A DNA stretch of 64,000 bases from NCBI GenBank assembly GCA_019096065.1, contig JAGUCH010000004.1, positions 6,138,001 through 6,202,000 of the forward strand, given 5' to 3'. This DNA is from Paracyclopina nana. Lineage: Eukaryota; Arthropoda; Copepoda; Cyclopoida; Cyclopettidae. This document shows, piece by piece, positions 42,940 through 52,172 of the stretch (position 1 is its first letter; each line of letters opens with the position of its first letter). The translations under genes and the position numbers were made by a program. The notes under the pieces are model-generated. The model was not told the DNA's origin, searched no databases, and saw only the letters and a program-made list of their open reading frames with translations.

Positions 42940-43578
42940 CGGTATTCTGAGTCTGAGCAGCCAATCGTCAATCCGGAGTTGGCCATCACTCTGGACTTTA
43001 ATGTGAAAAATGGCTCTGTTGTCAAGACGACTTCAGTGATCTCCAAGGAAGCTTCGATCGAACGAAACGCTGATTTGCGCAGATCAGCCAATAAGTTCTC
43101 CTCCAGAGAATCCTCTGTCGTTTCCAAAAGAAATAAGGAGGAGACTCATATCATTCTGGAGGAGAAACGACATTCAGAGCCAAAATATGAGCAAGTTGCT
43201 GCCTGCCTGGAAAGCGGAAAGTATCCAGATCCGGTTACAACGAGCGACCCTGAAATTGACAAGCTGGATACCCTGAGATACTCCTCAGGAGTTCTACCGG
43301 TCAAGGAACAACAGCCCAAGATGACTAATCCTGCTCAGACTCAGCCGGCCTCCATAGACCTACCCTACATCGACGAGGACGAAAACGAGCTCGACGAGGC
43401 CATCCGTGATGCTATTGGCCTTGTAGGAGACGAGCTTGTTGCCAGTATCCAATTGTCCTCTACGTGCGAAACATCACCAGCCTCCACTTTGCTGGTATCA
43501 ACCCAAAGATCCTACAGTGGCACAGACACCATCCACATGAGTGAAAAGGTGATCAAGAGAGACTACAGAGACTTGTAA
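42940..43578 (+). CDS. In-frame open extension after the EHD stop codon (candidate readthrough product)
   Basis: Directly after the UGA of EHD (42937-42939, context UUC UGA CGG) the same frame continues for 212 codons to a UAA at 43576-43578. It starts RYSESEQPIVNPELAITLDF. The sequence is rich in Ser, Glu, Lys and Thr, with an acidic block LPYIDEDENELDEAIRD and no membrane helix; it looks like a disordered regulatory tail. No ATG occurs in this frame until 43321, so it is not a separate gene of this length. It is either a readthrough extension, a selenocysteine/recoding case, an exon joined by alternative splicing, or a former coding end cut by a recent stop. Confidence 0.55.
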   Translation, partial: RYSESEQPIVNPELAITLDFNVKNGSVVKTTSVISKEASIERNADLRRSANKFSSRESSVVSKRNKEETHIILEEKRHSEPKYEQVAACLESGKYPDPVTTSDPEIDKLDTLRYSSGVLPVKEQQPKMTNPAQTQPASIDLPYIDEDENELDEAIRDAIGLVGDELVASIQLSSTCETSPASTLLVSTQRSYSGTDTIHMSEKVIKRDYRDL

Positions 43579-45151
43579 ATATACTTCCCCATTTTCGCTT
43601 TAATGGAACTTTTCCTCCTATTATATGTCACCATCATTTTTTAATCACATTGCTAATTATGTGGCAATATCAGCTCAATAACCGTATAAACCATCACAAA
43701 ATATATAATGTTATCGCATCAACGTGTTCACCTTTTATAAAGCATATAAATATGAAGCAATTATACAATTACTCCACTATAGCACATACTTTGAGACATG
43801 TTCTGAAATAAATGATTTTTGATCTTTGCTTGCCATTGTGTTTAGATGTGTGCTATCGCATTGCAGTGAACTGAAAATTGACACCCATTAGATTGATAAC
43901 TGGTTTATCGTACATACTGTGCACAAAAAAGACAATAAAGTGCATTCTATGTAGCAGTCTTTTTGAAAATGAATCAAGCTCCCAATTATTTTTCCATTTT
44001 TCTTCTTTCTTTCTGATGTTTCAGTGTACGTTTTCGAGAAGGTGAATGCATTAGGCAAAGATCGATTTTCCAGACATAAACAGAATCTCGAAAAAAAGCA
44101 GTGAATGGAGTCTCTTTTTTTTGCCCTGGCTCTCATTCACAGATTCCAATATCGTAGTAGAACACTTCCGTACAGAGTCATTTTACATAGCTGCATGCAT
44201 GGAAAAAGTTTCCCTTGACTCATTCTGTATAAACATGCATAGTTAACATATGCAAAAATAACAGCAGAATCCGCTAAATACCCCAAAATCATTTATGGCC
44301 CCTGTCATGTGTCCTAAAATCAGTTGTCAAGCTGCTTTTTCAAACAAACATCTCTTTTTGAGATGAGGTCATCATAAGGGGGAAAAAGCAAGCTTCTCTT
44401 ACAGCGAGCTTAGTTTTTGCTCTTTTCCTAAAAGTTGTCATATCCATCACAAAGGCCAAGTTTTCACCCACAAAATGCTAAGGAAAGCATAGCATGATAT
44501 GTGGCCCTTGAAATTAAGGAATCCGATGAAAGACATTCGGCATTTGTACATGCATAGCTATTCAAACTTTATTTAGTTACGCCTTGCCAAGAACAGTCAA
44601 TTGGATAATTTTCTTGGAATTCACACTTGCGACTTTTTACGGAGAGTAAGTATGAGTTTGCTGACTTGAGTGGCTTGGCATTAAAGTGCTAGCTTGTAAT
44701 TTACTCATTTTGAAAGGCTTAGATATTTGGAGAAATTAGAGTTGAGTCGTCAAAGTTCACTTATCTTTAAAGTCAGAGATAACTGCTATTTTTCGCGCAC
44801 GCTTTAACTAACTTTCCTTTGCTACCGAGGAGATTATTCAGCTAGCACAGTGGGGCATTTCACAAATCAAACTCGCAGACCGTTTTCCTAGTTTTGTAGT
44901 AAAGCTATGGATACTCACAAAAAACTTTGTGAAATTGAATACTTCCAGGATTTTTTATGATATATATATGCGTTCATTTGCCCAAGTGCACGCAACTCGT
45001 ACAACACAGCACATGTAGTATAAGTCAGAAAAGCTATAGCAGTTTAGAAAGTCCATTAGGAAACCCGACTTCACGGGGGTTTCACTCGAGCTCTACTCGT
45101 GAAGAAGATGTTCCGTAACTGAGGAAGAGCTGCTTAATCAGAAAATATATC
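43579..45151. other. Intergenic region EHD / CaaX orphan
   Basis: 1.57 kb, AT-rich. AATAAA-type signals near 43808 and 43933 could end EHD transcripts. Nearer the right end is a short hairpin-like stretch, AAACCCGACTTCACGGGGGTTT (about 45060-45082). No gene recognised. Confidence 0.55.
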
Positions 45152-45670
45152 ATGGAGATCGAAGCTAAAATTAGTGCCATCAACTCCAAGCAGTATTACA
45201 ACCTTGGTCTGGAGAAACACAGGGTTGAAGATTTTGATGACAACACGAGTGAACATGGATCAGAAGATGTGGACACTGTGGTGCATAGATATGATCCACC
45301 CGTACAGACCTACGATAATAATGTGCCAAAAAAGTCCATTGCTGATGAAATCAAAGAGGATTGTGCCAAAAGGAGACCAGAGCCTCCACCTGATATATTA
45401 GTGTCCTCGAACTGCAGGAGGAAAATTTGGCCAGAAATGAATCTGGATTTTGATGAAGACTATTGGGATATGGAGCCCACTGAGGCGCCCATAGAAGTGC
45501 AATTGGAAGATACTAATGAACAAGTTGCTACAGTAGATGTAGTTGTCAGGAATCAACCTTCAACTTCAGCCAGTGGGAACTTTTACAGAAATTCACGAAG
45601 AATGGTAGTGCATCAAGTTCAGGGCATTGATGTTCGACCCAGCTGCGGCAATTGCTGCATCTTGCAATGA
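45152..45670 (+). CDS. Orphan acidic protein with C-terminal CaaX box
   Basis: A single-exon ORF of 172 residues; I do not recognise it. It is strongly acidic (DDNTSEHGSEDVDT; LDFDEDYWDMEPTEAPIEVQLEDTNEQ). A Pro/Arg patch (KRRPEPPPDILVSSNCRRKIWPEM) lies in the middle, and a basic segment RNSRRMVVHQ precedes the C-terminus. It ends NCCILQ: CILQ fits the CaaX prenylation motif (Gln at X favours farnesyl transferase), and the Cys just before it could be palmitoylated. There is no signal peptide or membrane helix. An AATAAA lies 39 nt after the stop. The layout suggests a lipid-anchored, otherwise disordered adaptor; this is inference. A 5' non-coding exon upstream is possible. Confidence 0.65.
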   Translation: MEIEAKISAINSKQYYNLGLEKHRVEDFDDNTSEHGSEDVDTVVHRYDPPVQTYDNNVPKKSIADEIKEDCAKRRPEPPPDILVSSNCRRKIWPEMNLDFDEDYWDMEPTEAPIEVQLEDTNEQVATVDVVVRNQPSTSASGNFYRNSRRMVVHQVQGIDVRPSCGNCCILQ

Positions 45671-45708
45671 TTTACAAAATTGCCTTAACTATGCGTTGTC
45701 ACTTTTAA

Positions 45709-45714
45709 AATAAA
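45709..45714 (+). terminator. Polyadenylation signal of the CaaX orphan gene
   Basis: AATAAA 39 nt downstream of the TGA stop at 45668-45670. Confidence 0.55.
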
Positions 45715-46200
45715 ATTTGCAGGTTTCAGCAAAACGTACCAGCCAAAAATACCTTGCAGACTTTGACTACCATTACAATTAAACGAACTCAAGCTATTTT
45801 AGATGCCATAAAAATCGAGTCAAAATTGATTATCTCTTTTGACTTTTACTATCTTGATCATTTTATTGTGGTCCGATTAATTTCATTTGTATATGCGTGT
45901 AGGTCATCGAATATGTGCGACTATGCCTCACTCATGCAATATTATTTGTGATTAGTCTTGATACACTTCAATCTCAGGCTTAGTTCTTTTTAGGCAAACC
46001 TTAGTGGTATTGCTAGTGAATATTTCATAGTGTCCACTACCAATTGCAGACATTGAAAAGCTTGCTTTGAAGCCATTTTTCACAACAACAATGGGCATCA
46101 TCATGATCATCGCATTAAAAAAGTGTCAATTACTCTCACTCAAATCTGCGCGCTAACACAATGAATTTGTCTATCACCAGGAGGGGAGGGAATGGTGGGT
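45715..46200. other. Convergent intergenic region
   Basis: About 490 bp between two 3' ends; AT-rich, no feature recognised beyond likely 3' UTR of the ORP gene. Confidence 0.5.
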
Positions 46201-47663
46201 CTAGAAAATATTCATTTGGTCAACACTCTTGGACTTTGCCCAATAATCTCCACAAAAGGCCCAGTCGTCCTCTTTTGTGAACTCGTTCTTGCTTGTCATG
46301 AACCATTTGGGAGTCCACCATTCAGATTCATGCTTGCAATTCTTGTATGGTTTACGATACTCGCGTTGCTTCTTCTCTAATCGATCCTTTTCGACAACAG
46401 CAGCATCCAGATCTCCCACTTCTAAAGCCCGAATATCGGGCCTATGCCTCGAGTCTGTCGAGCAAAGCCCCTTGTGCTCGTCCTCAGGGAAATACTCATT
46501 GAGGCCCATCGTGAAATGAGAAAAGTTGTAGTATTCCTTGCTGTCTTCGGGCCTTGGGTCAACGTGCCAGAGTACTTTTGAGTTTGGAATATCACAGAGC
46601 TCAAATGGAGCATGCTTGGGTAGTTGATCCTGATCATCATTTAGTGATATGATAGCTGCTTAAAATTAAATTAACTTGGTAAGTTACCTTGCTATCCAAC
46701 TTGGATCCCAGATAGTCTTCAAGCGAAGCAATATCAACTGAGCATAGGAATTCAGTCCATTTGCCATAGATGAACTTGACCTTCTTTTTGAATTGGTCAT
46801 ACAGAAAACCCTCAACCACGTGGAGATCAGAGGGGTTGGAAGACCAGCCTCCAGCCTTGAAATTGAGAATGCACTTGGACTTGGTGGTGTGATTCGTAAT
46901 CTCCATCGTGCCTTGCTGCTCCATCCACAGGGAGCCCACGATGACATTATGTATGATGCAGTTCACGTTGTTCCAAGTGTAGGACTCATTTTCCCAATTG
47001 GGGAACTGAAGTGTGCACACTCCAATCGGCTTGAACTCCACACTTTTCCCCCAGAACTTGACCTTGGGGTAAATGGATCCTCGGAAGACAAAGCCTTCAC
47101 CATCTGATCCAGTGGCATGCCAGGCAGAAATGGGTGGATGATGGCCGACTTGCTCACACACAATTCTGAAATCATCCTTGACCAACTCGTAGGTTTCACC
47201 TAAATTAAAAGAAGATGATGATCCAACGCAGATAATGAGTCATAGTATGGCAAGTACCTAGGAGAGGATTAAAGGGCTTGCCCATTCTCTCAAAATTTGA
47301 TGCCAAGGCACTAACGGCAAAGGTGGCCACAAGTTCCAGCCTCTCTTCGCTGCTCTTGGCTACGGAGGCCTTGCGTAAAAGGTAGGCATAGTTCATATAC
47401 TCTGCCACCCTTTGGAGTAAGCTTATGGGCTCATTCCATTGCACAGGCATGGATATCTTGCTCAGTTCCTTGCCTATGCATTGCTTCAAAAAGGACCAAA
47501 GGTTGGAATTGTTCTTGTCGGGCTGCTTCACTGGCAGCTTTGATCTCGTCTCCCTTTTGAAAGGCTCCTTTGCCTGTGGTTGTGCAACTTCTTCAAGGCC
47601 TTCTTCCTTGGTGGTGTTCCCATTGGCTTCAATTTCAGCCAAGGCTGCTGAGAGAGGATCCAT
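46201..47663 (-). CDS. Oxysterol-binding-protein-related protein, short ORP2-like form
   Basis: Three exons on the minus strand: 47663-47258, 47199-46688, 46629-46201, encoding 448 residues (human ORP2 480). There is no PH domain or ankyrin repeat, only the sterol/lipid-transfer domain. Its start is KISMPVQWNEPISLLQR, and the family signature EQVGHHPP is at 151-158. Further landmarks are NPLLGETYEL, KFWGKSVEF, KAGGWSSNPSDLHVVEGFLYD and, near the end, a Lys-rich helix (KDRLEKKQREYRKPY) and WWTPKWF. Such proteins exchange sterol and phosphoinositides between membranes. I see no FFAT motif in the N-terminal 60 residues. The region 5' of 47663 starts a 1.2-kb gap. Confidence 0.93.
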
Positions 47664-48836
47664 GATCACAGCCTTTGAATGATGCTTCCAGTGAGTGTTT
47701 ACAGGCTTTGGTCATCACTTGGAAACAAGTGAGGAGTGCAGACTTTGTTGTCAGTGTGACTGCGCCTCTCAGCTAAGTCACTGCATAAAGGAACCGCGAG
47801 TGGCCAATCACAGGAAAGTTGACGAGTACAAAGGTTGCGCCGCAATCTCATGATCAGTTTGAGAGCACCGAGTAACATCCTTAACCGTCATGTCATTTCC
47901 CAACATTTTCAAGCATTGTTGTGCATATTCAATATTTCGCAAGATTTTTTTATTTAATGTTGCGATGCGCGCGAACTTTTCGCCTCGTTACGGTTTGCGC
48001 TACCTTGAGTAAGAAACTTTGGCATTGCAGGAGTGCTGGTGTCAATGTCACACCTTTACTCTCTGCTACTTACGACAGGCTGTGCAGTCACAAGAACTTG
48101 AAGCATGCCTTACCCAACCCTACTGCGTATGCGAGCTTGTGGTCAAGAAAAATGTCCAATACACAAAGCTTGCGTAGACACGTTATGGATATTTGAGGAT
48201 AGCTGCTGCTGTGGCTCTCCAAAAAAACAACTCGAGAATCTTACTTATTACTAACGCACACTATTTGTACATTCTAGTTTATGATACGTACATATTTTAC
48301 AAGATCTTCCATGTTTTCAGTGCGCACAGAGCAGCCCATAGAAGCTGACAACATTTAGATTAGTTGATAGTAGTACAGGTTTTTAGGCCATAGTTAGGGA
48401 GCATGAAAGCTGATCAACAAACAGTTTCAGAGAATTGCGAACACTCATTTACCACATAAACGCACGGTTCTCTAAATAAGGCAGATCATAGCACAAACAT
48501 TTTGAATTGAAAATTCAATGAGAATAACAGTAAGAAAGAGAATAACTATTTGAAAATTATATAGCCTTCTTGGGCGGCAGACCGAAGTGCAAAAATAGAT
48601 AAATAAGCTATTTTTTACCAATTTACGCTTGTTGAAATAGCGATATTTTTTCAGTTTTCCGTTTTTGGATTTCTACAGTTTACACCAGTCCCTTATAGGG
48701 ACCGCCTTGAATGATTATTAATTAACTTATTATTAGCATCTTATCCGTAAAAAGTAGGCCACGTTACAATTATCAAATGAATGCGAGACTTAAATATGAA
48801 ACTTTTTTATATTCACAAATGACAAACTTGCCTTTA
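47664..48836. other. Intergenic region ORP / SF3B4
   Basis: 1.17 kb with the ORP promoter at the left and the SF3B4 3' UTR at the right. A 91-codon open frame at 47921-48196 (+) shows no recognised family features. No repeat seen. Confidence 0.55.
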
Positions 48837-49788
48837 TTATACCATTGGTGGTGGTGGTGGAGGAGGGATGGGCCATGATGGGGGAGGTGGCATATTTGGA
48901 GGGGGAGGCGGAACAAAAGCTGATGGGGGTGGAGGGGGAATTTGCATTCTTGGAGGAGGAGGCAAACCTCTGCTGCCTGGAGGCATCGGGGGTGGAGGTG
49001 GCATTGGAGGCCTCGGTGGCATTGGCATTGAGAAAGGCATGCCAGGAATTGAAGAGGGAATGGACATTGTGACCATCGGAATAGGAGGAGCATCGGCAAA
49101 TAGCTGATGAGGTCTGTCAGCCTGGCTGAGGGGATTTTGAGCAGCCAAGAGACGTTCGGCTGCAGAGCCGTGGCGTTCACCCTTGGAATCCTTCTTGAAT
49201 GCATATGAGACAGAAATGGCTCTGTTGCACAGGTACTGCCCATTCATAGCTTCAATAGCAGCATCAGCAGCCTCAAAGCTCGCGTAATTGATGAATGCGA
49301 ATCCCTTGGAGTTTCCAGTTTCTGGATCTCGTTGAATTTTGGGCGTAGTCAATATAACTCCAAATGCAGAGAAAGTGTCATACAGAAGCTTTTCGTCCAC
49401 TTCAGGATCCAAGTTTCCAATGAAGATGTTCGCACCAACATCCAGGTTCTTTTGGTGCGCCGAAGCTTTGTTGACACGAATCGGTTTCCCGTATAATTTG
49501 ATCATGTTCATGATCTTGATGGAGTAGTCTGCGTCTTCTTCGGCGAGAAACTCAACAAAGCCGTAGCCTTGATGCATCATCGTCACACGATCTTTGGGCA
49601 TATGCACATTCACCACGGGGCCAGCTTGAACAAACAACTCCCAAAGGAGAGATTCGTTCACTTTTTCATCGAGGCCTCCCACATAAATTGTGGCATCTGG
49701 GAAAAACAAACAAATAAGCATCGTGATGCATATTTTTTTTCATCGTTAACTTACCCTGATTTCTTTCCGCTACCGGACCTGCGGCCAT
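48837..49788 (-). CDS. SF3B4: Splicing factor 3B subunit 4 (SF3b49)
   Basis: Two exons on the minus strand: 49788-49755 and 49696-48837, encoding 297 residues. [24 protein letters not shown] is almost the human N-terminus. RRM1 (about 13-91) has IYVGGL and [11 protein letters not shown]2 (about 100-179) has [19 protein letters not shown] and [29 protein letters not shown] and [19 protein letters not shown] are diagnostic for SF3B4. The Pro-rich C-terminal tail is much shorter than in human (424 residues) and ends in [12 protein letters not shown]3B4 is part of U2 snRNP and contacts pre-mRNA upstream of the branch point. The short first exon (11 codons plus 1 nt) is conserved in layout with many animal genes. 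Confidence 0.97.
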
Positions 49789-50266
49789 TTTTCACGGACT
49801 CTTTAACAACTATTGAAGCGAATTTTTCGCTATGAAACGTTTATTATTATTTTGCCAAAAAGCCGTGAAGATTGTTTACAATTTGAATTTTTGGCTGGCT
49901 TGGAGGAATAAAAGCCAACTAGTATCTGAAAACGCCAAAAACAAAAGAAAATAATTGCTTTAAGGCTAGACTCTCGTTTTGCTCAATAAGTCGAATTTAA
50001 GTCTCGGAACATGTATGATTCATAGATGAAAAGATTAAAACGGAATCAATCATTGGAACTTTGCTGTAATTTCTCCATAATTAATTATTTTTGATCAATA
50101 TGACTATAATTTAGCAAATTTTTAAGATTATATTTACGTAAGGCTCCTTTCAATTTTGGTTAAAAATGCCTTAAAATTATTGGCAAATTTTACGCAAATT
50201 CTTTAGGCAATAATTGTCAACAATCTTTATAAGAAACAAATTTATAAGGAAAACAGCGTTCACGAG
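49789..50266. promoter_or_regulatory. Divergent promoter region SF3B4 / ERAL1
   Basis: 478 bp between two start codons, AT-rich, without clear TATA elements at usual distances. Both promoters must lie here. Confidence 0.5.
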
Positions 50267-52172
50267 ATGTTGCGTCCAGTTTCTTTGATTTATTGCAAGT
50301 ACAGTGCGAACAAGTCATATGTGTTTGCTTTCTCAAGATCGTTTTCGTTGTCAGTGACAAGCTTTGTTCGTGGAACCAAAGATCCAACTCTAACTTTAGC
50401 TCCTTTTGGTGAAATTGAAGGAAGTGTGAGCAACGTTCATTTAAATCCTGCCTTGCATAGGCAATTGATGGAAAGTCCAGTTGAGAAGTGTAAAGAGTCC
50501 AAATTGCTCAAAGTTTGCGTACTTGGTGTGCCGAATGTTGGGAAAAGTACTTTAGTAAATCGCCTAGTAGAAGCCAATGCTTGTCCGTTTTCTCAAAAAG
50601 CTCATACAACAAGAAAAGCCTCCAGAGCAATAATGACTGTAAACAATGTGCAGATTGTCTTTTGTGACACTCCAGGTGTAGTCAAGCCAGATGACGTGAA
50701 AAAGTTTCATTTAGAAAATTCCCTTGTGCACGATCCATTTGATTCGGCAAAATCTGCAGATTTGATCATCGTTCTTCAAGGTGAATCTAATTTAAATATT
50801 GCTCAAAGTTGCCCTAAATAATCATCATTTGCAGATGTGTCGAATCGATACACAAGAGAAGCGATAGACAAGGGCATTTTAAAATTGCTGTGCTTTCATG
50901 CCCATAACGTACCCTCAGTTTTGGTTCTGAATAAGGTGGACACTTTGAACAAGAACAAAAACTCCTTCTACCGTATCATAGACAAGCTCACCTGTGGATA
51001 TTTGGATGGGAAAAAGCAAGCCACAAAGCAGGTTTTGTCTCAAAATGTAAAACCAACAAAGGTTAACCTCGACTCCTACCTCAAAAGAAAGCTGAAGGTA
51101 ATCAAAATACTAGCTAATGCAAGTGTCCCCTTAAAAAAAAGTGTTAATTTTAGGAGCATAAAAAAGTCACTGCATCAAAAGAGGAGGAAAATAGTCCAGT
51201 TGATGCGAAAGTGGTGAAAATTACATCCTATGACGATTTCCTGCACATTTTGAACACCGAAACACTCAGCCACTCTCTTGTGACCCAACTCACAAATGGC
51301 CTTGTTGGCTGGCCTGGCTTCAAAGAAGTTTTTGCTGTTTCTGCTCTGCATGGAAATGGAGTAGACGACCTTAGGAATTATTTATTGAGTCTGGCTAAAG
51401 AATCACCTTGGGCTTTTCATCCACAGCTGCTTTCAGACGTTTGCCCTCCAGACTTTGTAAGCCATTCTTTGCACATACCAAGCTCATAAAAAGAAATTCT
51501 TGAAAAATTTAGCATTTTATCTTGAAAAAAAATAATTGCATATTGCTGCATATATCTAGAATTAATAGAAAATATTTAGAAAATCAGCAGAGAGAATGAG
51601 AGTTGCAAGTTTTTTTTTCAGGTTTCATTTACATTTTTATGGGTTTCAATTTTAAAAGCATTTTTCTGAAGAAAAGAAATAATATTCCTGATATTGTGGT
51701 ACATTGCAAGCATTAATATCTGATGATTTTAGGTCACGAGCGTTGTGAAAAGTAAGTGCTTGGAAGTTTTGTCAGGACGTGAGCCCTATGCAATGAAACC
51801 AGAAATAGCTTCTTGGAAAGTGGAGAATGGGACTCTTCGATTAAACATACAGGTATGTAATGATGACAAATTCCAACTTTTCCATCATGTGTACAAAGCA
51901 GCGGTAATTTTTTCCTGCCATCGCATTTTCAGCTCGAAGTGAACTCAACAACGATGGGTCTTTTGCTCAAGAGCAATAGCTACAATTTGAAGCTGATTGC
52001 CCAGCTTTCAGAGAGAGACTTGCAAAACTTTTTCTCGTGCGAAGTTTTCCTCCTGATTTCGCTGCACAACCCTTCTGCATCGCACCAGTTGTCATCAGAC
52101 AAAAAAGATCAAAAGAAGAAGAAGATGATGGTGATGGCCAATAAGTCGGACAACGATCCTTTGTTCTGTTAA
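50267..52172 (+). CDS. ERAL1: Mitochondrial Era-like GTPase (ERAL1)
   Basis: Five exons: 50267-50780, 50835-51097, 51154-51456, 51733-51852, 51933-52172, encoding 479 residues (human 437). The N-terminal 40 residues are basic and hydroxylated (SRSFSLSVTSFVRG), as in mitochondrial transit peptides. G1 is GVPNVGKS (87-94), the Thr-rich switch is KAHTTRKASRAI, G3 is FCDTPGVVKP, G4 is NKVD (204-207), and FAVSALHGNGVDDLRNYLL holds G5. A Lys-rich insertion lies between G4 and G5. The C-terminal part matches the KH-like region (REPYAMKPEIASWKVENGTLRLNIQLEV). ERAL1 binds the 12S rRNA 3' end during mitoribosome assembly. Its TAA stop (52170-52172) overlaps the antiparallel stop of the transporter gene (52169-52171). 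Confidence 0.92.

Noticed and set aside
47921..48196. 91-codon plus-strand open frame in the ORP/SF3B4 gap
   Set aside because: Cys- and basic-rich random-like composition, no recognised motif, no matching splice partner or polyadenylation signal.
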